Of a stretch of DNA of 64,000 nucleotides, positions 55,147 to 64,000 are shown piece by piece. The notes under the pieces were generated by a model. It did not search any database, was not told the DNA's origin, and was given only the letters and a program-made list of their open reading frames with translations. The first letter of the stretch is position 1. Every line of letters starts with the position of its first letter. A program made the position numbers and the translations under genes. This DNA is from Thermoplasmata archaeon (GTDB lineage: Archaea > Thermoplasmatota > Thermoplasmata > Thermoplasmatales > Thermoplasmataceae), in assembly GCA_021846395.1 (NCBI GenBank), contig JAJZXB010000005.1, positions 1 through 64,000 of the forward strand. Direction: 5' to 3'.

Positions 55147-57471
55147 TTAAAGGTCACATTTGCCAGTTGGACATGCGGGGTCAAATGTGGATTCAAGCTT
55201 AAGGAATTTATCTGGCATTTTTAATAAAATGTCAATTTTTTTTTCCTCATCGCTTTTTTTTTCCTTATCGCTGTTGCCGTCCCCAGCATATAAGACTTGC
55301 TGTAATTTGCTTTTGTCCCTGTATACTGTTATGCCCTTGCAATGAACGTCCTTGGCAAGCCTGTATGCCTTTGCAATGTCATCAGGTGTTGCATCAAATG
55401 GCATATTTATTGTCTTTGATACACCGGAATCACAGTATCTCTGGAATGTTGCCTGCATCATTACATGCCATTCAGGCTTTATTTCCTGAGCTGTGATAAA
55501 TGTCTTTTTAATGTCCTCAGGAAGTGCGGCGCCCTTCAGATTTCCTGTATGTGCAACCCTTTCCATTATATCTGTAGAATACAATCCCTTGTTTCTAAGG
55601 GCTTCCTCGAATAGTGGATTTATCTCCAGAAGTTCCTGACCATTAAGGACGTGCCTAACGAATGCTATTGCAAATAATGGTTCTATGGAGGAGGAACATC
55701 CTGCGATTATTGATATTGTGCCTGTTGGTGCTATTGTTGTTGTGGTTGAATTTCTCATTTTAATTCCGGCTTTTTCATAATCGGATCCGTACCATCCTGG
55801 GAAAACTCCTCTTTCTTCTGCAAGCCTCTCTGATTCACTATGGGACTCATCATTCAGGAACTTCATAATATGTTCCCCCATCTCCAGAGCTTCATTGCTG
55901 TTGTATGGTATTCCCAGTTTTATAAGCATGTCTGCAAATCCCATCAGTCCGAGGCCAATCTTTCTTGTTGTTCTGGTCATGTTTTTGATTTTTTCAACCG
56001 GAAATTTATTGGCATCCACTACATTCTCAAGAAAATCCGTTGCTGTGCGAATAACATCCCTGTACCTATCGTAATTGATTTTTCCATTTTCGACAAATTT
56101 TGCCAGATTTATTGAACCAAGATTGCATGATTCGTAAGGCAATAACGGTTGTTCGCCACACGGATTTGTGGATTCGATATATCCTATGTTCTTCACCGGA
56201 TTTTTTCTATTGATTTCATCGAGGAATATCATTCCCGGGTCTCCGGTTTTCCATGCCTGGTTTATGATTGAATCCCATAATGTTTTTGCCCTTATTTTTC
56301 CCATTATTTTATTGTCTCTTGGATTTACCAGTTCAATATAATCATCGTTATCAAGCTTTTCAAAGAACTCATCGTCTATTCCAATCGATATATTGAAATT
56401 GCTCAAAACTTTATTTTCGGAATCCTTGCTAAGAATGAAATCCATTATATTTGGATGATTGTAATTCAGGATTCCCATATTGGCTCCCCTTCTCTTGCCG
56501 CCCTGCTTTATTACATCCGTTGTAACATCAAATATCCTCATAAATGACACGGGACCTGAAGCAACACCCTTTGTGGATGCTACTAAGTCATCGCTGGCCC
56601 TCAATCGTGTGAATGAGAAACCGGTACCTCCTCCGGATTTGTGTATTTCGGCTGTGTATTTCAGTGTATCAAATATTGAGTCTATGCTGTCATCTACCTG
56701 AAGAACAAAACATGCACTTAACTGGCCAAGTGGGCCACCAGCATTCATTAAGGTGGGAGAATTTGGGATGAATTCCAGATTTATCATCACATCTTCAAAC
56801 TTTTGTATATAATAATCTATTCTGGTCTTTTTGGTTTGAATGAAATCTATGAATTTCTCAAAGTCTCCTGTTACCTGTTTTTCCTTTTTAAGCTCACTGA
56901 ATGCCCTTTTCAATTCATCAATCTGTGTTTTTGATAAATTTGTGTATACAGTACCTTCATTGTGAACTTTTCCATTTTTCTGAAAATCAATATAATCATA
57001 AATTCCCTGTATAATGCCCAGATGAACTGCCACTCTGTGAAACATCTGCTTTGGCGTTTCTATTATTTTTCCCTCAGAATCCTTGAATAAATATCTAGCC
57101 TCCAGCACCTTTATCGCATTTACATTTAATTTGAGATCATCCTTAACACCGAGAAGTTCCTTTTCCTCCCTGATTGTTTTTCTTTTTTCCCTATACAGTA
57201 TATAGGCTTTTGCAACTGGTATGTACGACTTCCCATCAAGTTTATGTGACATTAATGTGTTTTCTACAGCATCCTGAATAGCTTCAACGCTTGGCTCCTT
57301 TTCTCCCTTTTGTATTTCTTCGGTCACAATATCAGCAAATTTATTTGCATCTTTTATTGAACCCATTTTCACAGAAAGCATGGCCTTGTAAATCGCCATT
57401 GCAATCTTGCCCTCATCGAACGAAACCCTGGTCCCATCCCTCTTTATAACATTTTTTATAGTTGTTGCCAT
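55147..57471 (-). CDS. nrdJ: adenosylcobalamin-dependent (class II) ribonucleotide reductase
   Basis: 774 aa. An N-terminal ATP-cone (TIKNVIKRDGTRVSFDEGK) regulates activity. The catalytic barrel follows: SACFVLQVDDSIDSIFDTLK with the first redox Cys, QGGKRRGANMGILNYNHP, NPCGEQPLLPYESCNLGSIN with the radical Cys, and STTTTIAPTGTISIIAGCSS. The C-terminal CPTGKC pair reduces the site. The GGKRRGANMG and small size point to the B12-using class, making deoxyribonucleotides without a metal radical subunit. No nrdB-like gene is nearby. An ATG at 57480 is an alternative. Confidence 0.9.
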   Translation of the reverse strand: MATTIKNVIKRDGTRVSFDEGKIAMAIYKAMLSVKMGSIKDANKFADIVTEEIQKGEKEPSVEAIQDAVENTLMSHKLDGKSYIPVAKAYILYREKRKTIREEKELLGVKDDLKLNVNAIKVLEARYLFKDSEGKIIETPKQMFHRVAVHLGIIQGIYDYIDFQKNGKVHNEGTVYTNLSKTQIDELKRAFSELKKEKQVTGDFEKFIDFIQTKKTRIDYYIQKFEDVMINLEFIPNSPTLMNAGGPLGQLSACFVLQVDDSIDSIFDTLKYTAEIHKSGGGTGFSFTRLRASDDLVASTKGVASGPVSFMRIFDVTTDVIKQGGKRRGANMGILNYNHPNIMDFILSKDSENKVLSNFNISIGIDDEFFEKLDNDDYIELVNPRDNKIMGKIRAKTLWDSIINQAWKTGDPGMIFLDEINRKNPVKNIGYIESTNPCGEQPLLPYESCNLGSINLAKFVENGKINYDRYRDVIRTATDFLENVVDANKFPVEKIKNMTRTTRKIGLGLMGFADMLIKLGIPYNSNEALEMGEHIMKFLNDESHSESERLAEERGVFPGWYGSDYEKAGIKMRNSTTTTIAPTGTISIIAGCSSSIEPLFAIAFVRHVLNGQELLEINPLFEEALRNKGLYSTDIMERVAHTGNLKGAALPEDIKKTFITAQEIKPEWHVMMQATFQRYCDSGVSKTINMPFDATPDDIAKAYRLAKDVHCKGITVYRDKSKLQQVLYAGDGNSDKEKKSDEEKKIDILLKMPDKFLKLESTFDPACPTGKCDL

Positions 57472-57667
57472 ATTTATCACAATTGAGTGTAAATGACAAT
57501 ACGTGGTTTTATATAAAAATTTTTAACCCAGTTTTTTAACCCTGTACATGACCTATTTATTTAGCATATACTTTATCTAAATAGATAATAAATTCACATA
57601 TGTATATTTATTATATCTATATATGCTTATTAAAATTACTTTTTATATAGATTAATAATAACATATT

Positions 57668-58558
57668 ATGAAAATTTTTGGATCCGTCCCGAATTTCAGC
57701 ACATCAGATGAGAATGTGATGGAACTGATCATCTCAACAATGAAGGAATATGGAGCAAATATACTTGATGTTAACATGGACAGGGATCATAATAGAAGCG
57801 TTGTTACCATGATTTCAGATTACAATAACATATTGAGTGTTCTATTTAATATGGCAAAAAGAGCATCTGAGCTGATAGATATGGATAATCATCGAGGATT
57901 GCATCCTAGAATTGGGGCTATCGATGTTTTGCCGATAATTCCAATGATGGAAGCAACGATGGATGAGGCAATTGAGATGTCTAAAGCCCTTGGAAAAATG
58001 ATAGGTGATAACCTGAATATTCCGGTATATATGTATGGAAATTCAACAGAAACTAAAAAAAGAATATCGTGGATAAGAAACATGCACTTTCAGTATGAGG
58101 AATTAAAAAAACACATAAATGAGGAAAAATATATGCCAGATTTTGGTCCTCCCAGGATGGGCAAAGCAGGTGCAGTAATGGTGGGTGCACGTAACATAAT
58201 GATTGCGTATAATGTGAATATAAACACTGAAGACGCATCTGCCATCGATGAAATTACAAAAAAAATAAGGTCTGGAAAATATATAAAGAATGTCAGGGCT
58301 CTGACATTCAATATAAAATCAAATAAATATATGCAGATTTCCATGAACATATATGATTATCATGATGCTTCACTATATGATATATATGAGTTTATAAAAA
58401 AGGAATCAGATGACAGAGGCTTCAGCATAGCTGGATCTGAAATCATTGGCCTTCTGCCGGATGATGCAGTGGCAGAATCGTTAGGATACTACCTTAAATC
58501 AAAAATTAGCAGCAAAAATATTTTAGAGTATAACATATTAAGAACATTATGGAAATAG
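57668..58558 (+). CDS. ftcD: glutamate formimidoyltransferase
   Basis: 296 aa, matching the N- and C-subdomains of formiminotransferase. VPNFSTSDENVMELII at the start, LDVNMDRDHNRSVVTMI, the His of MDNHRGLHPRIGAIDVLPI and NVNINTEDASAIDEI are family signatures. It transfers the formimino group of N-formiminoglutamate (from histidine breakdown) to tetrahydrofolate. It overlaps the next gene by 10 nt, so both are translated together as a bifunctional pair. Confidence 0.92.
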   Translation: MKIFGSVPNFSTSDENVMELIISTMKEYGANILDVNMDRDHNRSVVTMISDYNNILSVLFNMAKRASELIDMDNHRGLHPRIGAIDVLPIIPMMEATMDEAIEMSKALGKMIGDNLNIPVYMYGNSTETKKRISWIRNMHFQYEELKKHINEEKYMPDFGPPRMGKAGAVMVGARNIMIAYNVNINTEDASAIDEITKKIRSGKYIKNVRALTFNIKSNKYMQISMNIYDYHDASLYDIYEFIKKESDDRGFSIAGSEIIGLLPDDAVAESLGYYLKSKISSKNILEYNILRTLWK

Positions 58559-59151
58559 AAGAATACATAAATTTATTGAAAAGTTCATCACCTGCTCCCG
58601 GTGGTGGGTCAGCATCTGCCCTGACATCAATGTTTTCTGCATCCCTGAATTCCATGGCTTCATTGCTGTCATTATCAAGAAAAAGCTTATCCCAGAATTA
58701 CGAAAATTATAACTGTATAATAAAAAACAGTGAAGAAATTATAGATAAATTAAAAATACTAATGGTGGAGGATGAGAAAAATTTTCTGAATATAATGGAC
58801 GCATTCCATCTGGATAAATCCCTCAAAACACGCAATGAAACAATAAACAGTGCAATAAAAAAAAGCATAATTACCTCATGGAAGATTGCACTTGCATCAC
58901 TGCAGAGCATGGAAAATGCGCTGTATCTAATGGGCAATGGCAATAAAAACCTTATAACTGACAATATATCTTCCGTTTATATGTCATATTCAGGAGTGCA
59001 TACTTCCCTGAGCAATATTGGAATAAATCTAAAATTTTACCATGGGGAATCTTTCACCTTTTCTGAGAAAGTTAAGCTTAAATTATTCAATGAAATTTCT
59101 GAGAGTGTTATGAACCGGGCAAAAAATTATGAAAAAAATATATTGAGATAA
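58549..59151 (+). CDS. fchA: formimidoyltetrahydrofolate cyclodeaminase
   Basis: 200 aa helical protein. The start LLKSSSPAPGGGSASALTSM with the PGGG folate-binding turn is the family signature, followed by the long helices. It converts 5-formimino-THF to 5,10-methenyl-THF and ammonia. In vertebrates it is fused to FTCD, and here it is a separate gene overlapping ftcD by 10 nt. Length is normal for the stand-alone form. Confidence 0.9.
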   Translation: MEIEEYINLLKSSSPAPGGGSASALTSMFSASLNSMASLLSLSRKSLSQNYENYNCIIKNSEEIIDKLKILMVEDEKNFLNIMDAFHLDKSLKTRNETINSAIKKSIITSWKIALASLQSMENALYLMGNGNKNLITDNISSVYMSYSGVHTSLSNIGINLKFYHGESFTFSEKVKLKLFNEISESVMNRAKNYEKNILR

Positions 59152-59208
59152 ATTTCAGCACCATGATAAATTAAAAAATTTATTATAATTTTTAACATTG
59201 TATGAACA

Positions 59209-60831
59209 ATGAAAAATATTTCTGATATAATGAGAGATTCTGGTATTTCCGAATATGAAACGTATGGAAAATATATGGCAAAGATAGATTTGCATGAAAT
59301 TTACTCATCAGGCAGAAAAAATGGGAAATTGATTTTAATGACTGCAATTACGCCAACACCCGCAGGTGAGGGGAAAACCACAACTGCAATAGGTCTCGGC
59401 CAGGCACTCAGAAAGCTTAATTTAAATGCAGGAATAGCCATAAGAGAGCCGTCTCTTGGGCCTGTATTTGGTGTCAAGGGCGGTGCCACCGGCGGGGGCA
59501 AATCTACTGTGGAACCAGCCGATAAAATAAATTTAATATTCACAGGAGATTTTCCTGCAATATCATCAGCACACAACTTACTTTCTGCAATGATAAATAA
59601 CCATATAAGCCATGGGAATGAATTGAACATTGACCCAAAAAATGTAGCTTTTCCGAGGGCAATTGATATGGATGACCGATCATTGAGGTCAATTATTGTT
59701 GGCAATGGAAACAAAAACAGTGGTACCATGATGATGGATTCGTTTGTGATTACAGCAGCGTCCGAAATCATGGCGATTATGGCTTTGTCCTTAAATTATG
59801 ACGACCTGAAGGAAAGGCTGGGAAACATACTTGTGGGCTACACATATTATGGGAAGCCACTATTTGCCAGGGAGCTAAATGCGCAGGGTGCAATGGCAGC
59901 CCTTCTGGTGGATGCCTTGAAGCCAAATATTGTCCAGTCAGTGGAAGGCACTCCCGCAATAATACATACAGGGCCCTTTGGAAATATTGCCCACGGGACT
60001 TCAAGCATTATTGGAGATGTTCTGGGATTGAAATTGTTTGATTACCTGGTCACAGAGGCGGGCTTTGGTTCTGATCTGGGATTTGAAAAATTCATGGATA
60101 TATTCACCAGAATTTCAAATATTCTTCCTGACTCAGTTGTTATTGTTGCCACCTTAAGGGCTTTGAAATATCATGGTGGCATAAAGGATATTGATAATGA
60201 AAATACTGATTCTATAGCAGAGGGATTTAAAAATCTACTGAGGAATGTAAATATAGTGAGGATGTTTGGCATAATACCAGTGGTGGCCATAAATAAGCAT
60301 AAAAATGATACGGATAATGAAATAAGGCTGATATCAAAATTGCTTGATGAGAATGGCATTGATTATGCAATATCTGATGTTTACTCCAAAGGAGGCGAGG
60401 GTGGCATTGATCTGGCAAAGAAAGTCGTTGAAAATATTAAAAAAAATGGAAATAAGAAAATAAAATACGCCTATGATATTGATAATGACCCTGAGAAAAA
60501 AATAATCAATATTGCAAAAAAAGTATACGGTGCCGAAAATGTTATTTTTTCAAATGATGCCAGAAAGGATCTTGTAAAAATAAAAAAACATGGTTTTTCA
60601 AAATTTTACGTATGCATGGCAAAAACACAGAGCTCAATTTCGGATGATCCAAAAAGGTTGAATAGCCCTGAAAATTTTGATATACATATCAACAAAATAA
60701 ATGTAAATTCTGGATCTGGATTCATAATACCGGTGGCTGGAAATATAATGACAATGCCAGGACTTCCAAAAAAACCTGCGGCTGAAAATATAGATATAGA
60801 TTCTGATGGAACCATTACAGGCCTTCATTGA
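59209..60831 (+). CDS. fhs: formate-tetrahydrofolate ligase
   Basis: 540 aa. The P-loop is TPTPAGEGKTTTAIGLGQAL (about residues 46-65), then REPSLGPVFGVKGGATGGG, FTGDFPAISSAHNLLSA, AINKHKNDTDNE and the C-terminal PVAGNIMTMPGLPKKPAAE. It makes 10-formyl-THF from formate, ATP and THF. It follows the ftcD-fchA pair on the same strand by 57 nt, completing a folate one-carbon cluster. The use of folate rather than methanopterin fits Thermoplasmatales. Confidence 0.95.
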   Translation: MKNISDIMRDSGISEYETYGKYMAKIDLHEIYSSGRKNGKLILMTAITPTPAGEGKTTTAIGLGQALRKLNLNAGIAIREPSLGPVFGVKGGATGGGKSTVEPADKINLIFTGDFPAISSAHNLLSAMINNHISHGNELNIDPKNVAFPRAIDMDDRSLRSIIVGNGNKNSGTMMMDSFVITAASEIMAIMALSLNYDDLKERLGNILVGYTYYGKPLFARELNAQGAMAALLVDALKPNIVQSVEGTPAIIHTGPFGNIAHGTSSIIGDVLGLKLFDYLVTEAGFGSDLGFEKFMDIFTRISNILPDSVVIVATLRALKYHGGIKDIDNENTDSIAEGFKNLLRNVNIVRMFGIIPVVAINKHKNDTDNEIRLISKLLDENGIDYAISDVYSKGGEGGIDLAKKVVENIKKNGNKKIKYAYDIDNDPEKKIINIAKKVYGAENVIFSNDARKDLVKIKKHGFSKFYVCMAKTQSSISDDPKRLNSPENFDIHINKINVNSGSGFIIPVAGNIMTMPGLPKKPAAENIDIDSDGTITGLH

Positions 60832-61091
60832 TCTGGCCAATTTTTATATCCGGTTTTATTATCCAATAATGCTTTAAATTCATTATAACCAGATCTATAT
60901 TTAATGAAATCCCCATAAGCGTAACTCATATTTCAATATACCCTGAATTAATATAAAGAATTATTGATATTGTTGAGCATTAAATATTATTCTTTGCCCT
61001 TGTTTATTATAACCAGAAAAATTCTTTTTTACAGATGGATTGAGGTCATGGTAGATGGATCTGTAACTCTCTTCTTTAGCCGGATGATGTG

Positions 61092-61556
61092 TCACAATTC
61101 AGGTATAAAATAAACATCATTAACATCAAATTTCTGAAGGCTTTTGAATTTTGCCATTACCCCCATTCCTATAGATATTTTTGTATTATTTTTATTTATA
61201 AGCCTTGACATGAAAAGTGAATCAATGCCCTCAAATTCCACAAGTATCAGGGTATATGGCACATCATTCATGAAGGGTTCACCACTGTAATAGCATGTTG
61301 TAAATGTGTGAATTTTGCCCTTTAATGGCAGCTCAATATCCGCAGTTTCACTGCCACAGTACATGCAGTATTTTCTGTATGTTCCATATTTATAATTGCA
61401 TTGCTTGCAGTAAGAACCCAGCAGTACATTTCTGCCAAGTGCTTTAAAAAACTCCGAATCCTGAGCATAGCTGTGTGTATACGATAATGAATAATCCCAT
61501 CTTTTTATCAATGGATCCGTTTTATATATTTCAGTTCCTTTCACATCATTTTTCAT
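61092..61556 (-). CDS. DUF35 zinc-ribbon/OB-fold acyl-CoA-associated protein
   Basis: 154 aa. The rubredoxin-like zinc ribbon GSYCKQCNYKYGTYRKYCMYCGSE (C-x2-C-x9-C-x2-C) is followed by an OB-fold (KGKIHTFTTCYYSGEPF, ILVEFEGIDSLFMSRL). Proteins of this type bind CoA thioesters and partner with thiolase-fold enzymes: the archaeal acetoacetyl-CoA thiolase/HMG-CoA synthase complex and the steroid-aldolase Ltp2 complexes. It lies 5 nt downstream of a thiolase-fold gene in the same operon, so it is almost certainly its partner. Confidence 0.85.
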   Translation of the reverse strand: MKNDVKGTEIYKTDPLIKRWDYSLSYTHSYAQDSEFFKALGRNVLLGSYCKQCNYKYGTYRKYCMYCGSETADIELPLKGKIHTFTTCYYSGEPFMNDVPYTLILVEFEGIDSLFMSRLINKNNTKISIGMGVMAKFKSLQKFDVNDVYFIPEL

Positions 61557-61561
61557 TTTAA

Positions 61562-62806
61562 TTACCTCTCCAGAATGGATACTGTTTCATATGCACCTGT
61601 ACCGGCATGGCTATGTATAACTCCTCTCTTTGCATTCTCAACCTGAAGCTTGCCGTTTTTTAAATGCTTTTTAACTGAATGTTGCAGCTGCCAGAATGCA
61701 TATACGGCCTGCATTATTCCAGTTGCCCCTATGGCATGGCCTGATGCAATTAAACCGCCTTCAGGATTAACGGGAAGTTTATTATTTATTTCAGAATACC
61801 CTTTTTCAATGAATTTTCCACCCTCACCGTATTTGCAGAATCCCAGATCCTCATATGCCTGTATTTCAGCTGATGTATAGGAATCGTACAGTTCTGCAAA
61901 ATCTATTTCCTTTAATGGGTCATTTATATTTGCCCGTTCATATGCCATTTTTGCTGCTATTCTTCCTGCCCTGAATGAATGGACTCCGGGATATTTTAAA
62001 TTTTTATAATCATCTTTGGATTCATTTGGCAATAAGGGAACCTTGCCGAATGGCCTGTCTGATAGCCTCATTGTATCACTTGAAGAGCCTATTGCCCTTA
62101 TTTTAACGGGGTTTTTGCACAGGCTTTTTGCCCTCTCTTCCGATGCAAGGATAACACAGGCAGCACCATCTGACATCAAGCTTATATCCAGCATTGTCAG
62201 TGGAGTTGCAACCATCGGTGATTTTAAAACATCATCAACTGTAATTTTCATAGGACTCTGTGCAAATGGGTTGTGCATTGCATTTCCATGATTTTTTACG
62301 GAAACCATGGCCATCTGCTCGGGGGTTGTGCCAAACTCATGCATGTGTCTTGTTGCCATCAAGGCATAATATGCGGTATAAAATCCACCAAGTGGATAAT
62401 CAAAGTTTGAGTCGCTTCCTAAGGCGATAACATCATTGCCCTTCCATGTGTTTAAATGAGACATGCTTTCGAAGCCATAAACGGCACAAGTTTCCATATT
62501 TCCAGATGCTATTTCCTCATAGCCGGCCTGAAATGCCAGCCCTCCTGTGGCACCTCCACCTTCTATTCTTTTAGATGGCTTTGTTGCCAGCCCTATATAA
62601 TCATTTGTCATTGCACCTGCTATTAGCTGTCCCTGTATATGGTCAGAAAAATATGCTGATACAGAACCGTCCATATCCTTATGTGTAATATCTGCATCAT
62701 TCAGGGCATAATCAAAAGCCCTTTTTACCATCAGGCGAAAATCCTCATCATAGTTGTGTTTTCTGAATTTCGTCATGCCAGCTGAAACAATATAAACATC
62801 ATTCAA
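61562..62806 (-). CDS. thiolase-fold protein lacking the nucleophilic cysteine
   Basis: 414 aa, aligning over its full length with archaeal acetoacetyl-CoA thiolases (VYIVSAGMTKFR start; MATRHMHEFGTTPEQMAMVS; ELYDSYTSAEIQAYEDLGFC; GGLIASGHAIGATGIMQAVY). The thiolase nucleophile in R-V-E-A-A-C-A-S-G is Gly85 here (RIEGGGATGGLAF), and the late Cys region reads IHSHAGTGAY. The oxyanion His of GHAIGATG is kept. A Claisen thiolase reaction by the usual mechanism is therefore unlikely. Ltp2-type aldolases with DUF35 partners also lack the Cys, so an aldolase or lipid-transfer function is an alternative. Overlaps the acyl-CoA dehydrogenase gene by 4 nt. Confidence 0.8.
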   Translation of the reverse strand: MNDVYIVSAGMTKFRKHNYDEDFRLMVKRAFDYALNDADITHKDMDGSVSAYFSDHIQGQLIAGAMTNDYIGLATKPSKRIEGGGATGGLAFQAGYEEIASGNMETCAVYGFESMSHLNTWKGNDVIALGSDSNFDYPLGGFYTAYYALMATRHMHEFGTTPEQMAMVSVKNHGNAMHNPFAQSPMKITVDDVLKSPMVATPLTMLDISLMSDGAACVILASEERAKSLCKNPVKIRAIGSSSDTMRLSDRPFGKVPLLPNESKDDYKNLKYPGVHSFRAGRIAAKMAYERANINDPLKEIDFAELYDSYTSAEIQAYEDLGFCKYGEGGKFIEKGYSEINNKLPVNPEGGLIASGHAIGATGIMQAVYAFWQLQHSVKKHLKNGKLQVENAKRGVIHSHAGTGAYETVSILER

Positions 62807-63942
62807 AGTTTACCACCATTTTCCCTGTATTTCCTTATCAACGCCTCAGAAATAATTTTTTTCCTTATTTCATTTGTTCCTGCCCCTATGGTTAAAAGTA
62901 GGGAATCCCTGAATAACCTTTCTATTTCAAAGTCCTTTATATAGCTATAGCCACCAAATATCTGCATTGCCTCTCTTGCTATATATTCACATGATTCGGA
63001 TGCATACAAAATTGATGAGGCAGCATCTAGTGAATTCATTTTATTGCTATTCACACGATTGAGGGCTTCATAGGCAAAAACCCTTGAAGATTCAAATTTT
63101 GTATACATATATGCAAGTTTTTCCTGTATGAGTTCAAATTCATGTATGGGCCTGTTGAACTGCTTTCTTTCGATGGAGTAATTTACTGCAAGGTCAAGCG
63201 CCCTTCTTGCAATGCCTATTGAATTGAATGACAGTATTGACCTTTCCATATTTAAACCTGAAAACATTACATTTTTTCCATTGTTAAGTGAGCCCACAAT
63301 GCGACTCTCATCCAGTGGGATATTATTGAAATATATTTCCCCAGTTGGAGATCCCCTCATGCCAAATTTATCAAATTCAGGGCCTCTGGAAAAGCCATCA
63401 TCGGATGATAAAACCACAAAGGGTGTTATATCCTTTCCAGTTCTGGCATAAACAAGAAATATATCTGCATAAGGTGCATTCGTTATGAATGTTTTGCTGC
63501 CATTTAATATGCATTTATTGCCTGTAAATTCAGCATGGGTTTTCATTGACAGTGCATCACTTCCAGATGAGGGCTCTGTCATTCCCAGTGACCCTATGCT
63601 TTTTCCATTGGCCAGAGAGGCAACATAATTTTCCCTTATAAATTCGGATCCATTTCTATAGAGGTTGTCGAGGCATAGATTGCTGTGGGCACCATAGGAT
63701 AATCCCATAGATCCGGATGCATAGCTGATTTCCTCTTCTATTATTGCCTGTGATACATAATCTGATCCTGATCCCCCATATTCCACGGGAATGGTAACGC
63801 CAAGATACCCAAGAGATCCCATTTTTCTGAATAAATCCACTGGAAAATAATTTTCATAATCAATTTTTTTCGCCAGTGGAGAAATCTCTTTTTCCGAAAA
63901 CTGCCTGGCACTTTCCCTTAAAATATCATATTCATCATTCAA
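62803..63942 (-). CDS. acyl-CoA dehydrogenase (isovaleryl-CoA dehydrogenase-like)
   Basis: 379 aa flavoprotein. YLGVTIPVEYGGSGSDYVSQ, GSLGMTEPSSGSDALSMKTH and the IQEKLAYMYTKFESSR helix are family marks. The C-terminal loop is TIGAGTNEIRK where most acyl-CoA dehydrogenases have YEGT, and the helix-G Glu is present in SGLNMERSI. This is the arrangement of isovaleryl-CoA dehydrogenase. It would oxidise a branched or short acyl-CoA with FAD, passing electrons to ETF. First gene of a three-gene operon with the thiolase-fold and DUF35 genes. Confidence 0.87.
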   Translation of the reverse strand: MNDEYDILRESARQFSEKEISPLAKKIDYENYFPVDLFRKMGSLGYLGVTIPVEYGGSGSDYVSQAIIEEEISYASGSMGLSYGAHSNLCLDNLYRNGSEFIRENYVASLANGKSIGSLGMTEPSSGSDALSMKTHAEFTGNKCILNGSKTFITNAPYADIFLVYARTGKDITPFVVLSSDDGFSRGPEFDKFGMRGSPTGEIYFNNIPLDESRIVGSLNNGKNVMFSGLNMERSILSFNSIGIARRALDLAVNYSIERKQFNRPIHEFELIQEKLAYMYTKFESSRVFAYEALNRVNSNKMNSLDAASSILYASESCEYIAREAMQIFGGYSYIKDFEIERLFRDSLLLTIGAGTNEIRKKIISEALIRKYRENGGKL

Positions 63943-64000
63943 ATTATCACTCTTTATAATTCAGGTGGAATATTTAAATTCTTATAATGAGAAATAATAT

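Noticed and set aside
59301-59771. 156-aa minus-strand ORF
   Set aside because: Antisense of the nucleotide-binding half of fhs.

Overview
The window looks like a chromosome segment of a thermoacidophilic archaeon of the order Thermoplasmatales (Ferroplasma/Acidiplasma/Picrophilus-like). The evidence is a strongly AT-rich sequence, archaeal informational genes (thermosome, 20S proteasome alpha, Alba, one GINS-like protein, Lhr helicase, archaeal LeuRS, Taw1, archease, pyruvoyl arginine decarboxylase), an archaeal RNase P RNA, short or absent 5' leaders with GGTGA/GGAGG ribosome sites, and sugar-acid catabolism of the non-phosphorylating type. The species cannot be named from sequence alone.

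Layout. 0-7.6 kb: tRNA-Ala, a TPR protein, a pRiA4b ORF-3-like protein, an unknown 369-aa protein, a HAD phosphatase, a methyltransferase, and a GINS / small Cys-His protein / glycosyltransferase operon followed by a TatD-related hydrolase. 7.7-9.4 kb: an accessory patch with a 2-TM membrane protein, a truncated leader peptide and a frameshifted membrane or secreted protein. 9.4-16.5 kb: aldehyde dehydrogenase, a ThDP enzyme, RNase P RNA, NUDIX, a BluB-like flavin enzyme, a UbiA prenyltransferase (frameshifted at its N-terminus) and an amino-acid permease. 16.6-28.8 kb: a large sugar-acid catabolic island (two-subunit UxaA-type dehydratase, FadR-type GntR regulator, UxuA-like mannonate dehydratase, DapA-type KDG aldolase, MBL-fold putative lactonase, two enolase-superfamily dehydratases, aldehyde dehydrogenase, SDR, sugar MFS transporter). 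29-34 kb: tRNA-Leu, Lrp-type regulator, Alba, GGPP synthase, ArsA-type ATPase, Taw1. 34-36 kb: an accessory secreted/membrane pair. 36-47 kb: thermosome, Lhr, ArsR/MFS divergent pair, PvlArgDC-LeuRS, archease. 47-48.2 kb: a second accessory patch with a small peptide gene, a 2-TM gene and IS3 fragments. 48.3-54 kb: proteasome alpha, PurA, tRNA-Glu, an IS256-like remnant, GNAT, MsrA, a triple-repeat protein, a MazG-like enzyme. 54-64 kb: M19 dipeptidase, B12-type ribonucleotide reductase, a folate one-carbon cluster (FtcD-FchA-Fhs), and an operon of acyl-CoA dehydrogenase, a thiolase-fold protein lacking its nucleophile, and a DUF35 partner.

How the genes fit together. The sugar island can be read as a full route: SDR (sugar or sugar acid oxidation), MBL-fold protein (lactone opening), enolase-superfamily/UxuA/UxaA dehydratases (to 2-keto-3-deoxy acids), aldolase (to pyruvate plus aldehyde) and aldehyde dehydrogenase, fed by the MFS porter and probably controlled by the GntR protein. 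TATCATA/TATGATA half-sites sit in two of its promoters. A BluB-like protein and a B12-dependent ribonucleotide reductase in the same window suggest a cobalamin-using organism.

The most unusual signal is a pair of loci 39 kb apart that share a 53-nt identical segment encoding the same 16-residue peptide start (MNTMPSRTNNTVKSMN). Each is followed on the same strand by a translationally coupled two-helix membrane protein. One copy continues into a hydrophobic 60-aa peptide ending in a Cys-x-x-Cys region, as expected of a bacteriocin-like precursor with an immunity-like partner; the other has lost its core. This is a hypothesis and no activity can be read from the sequence.
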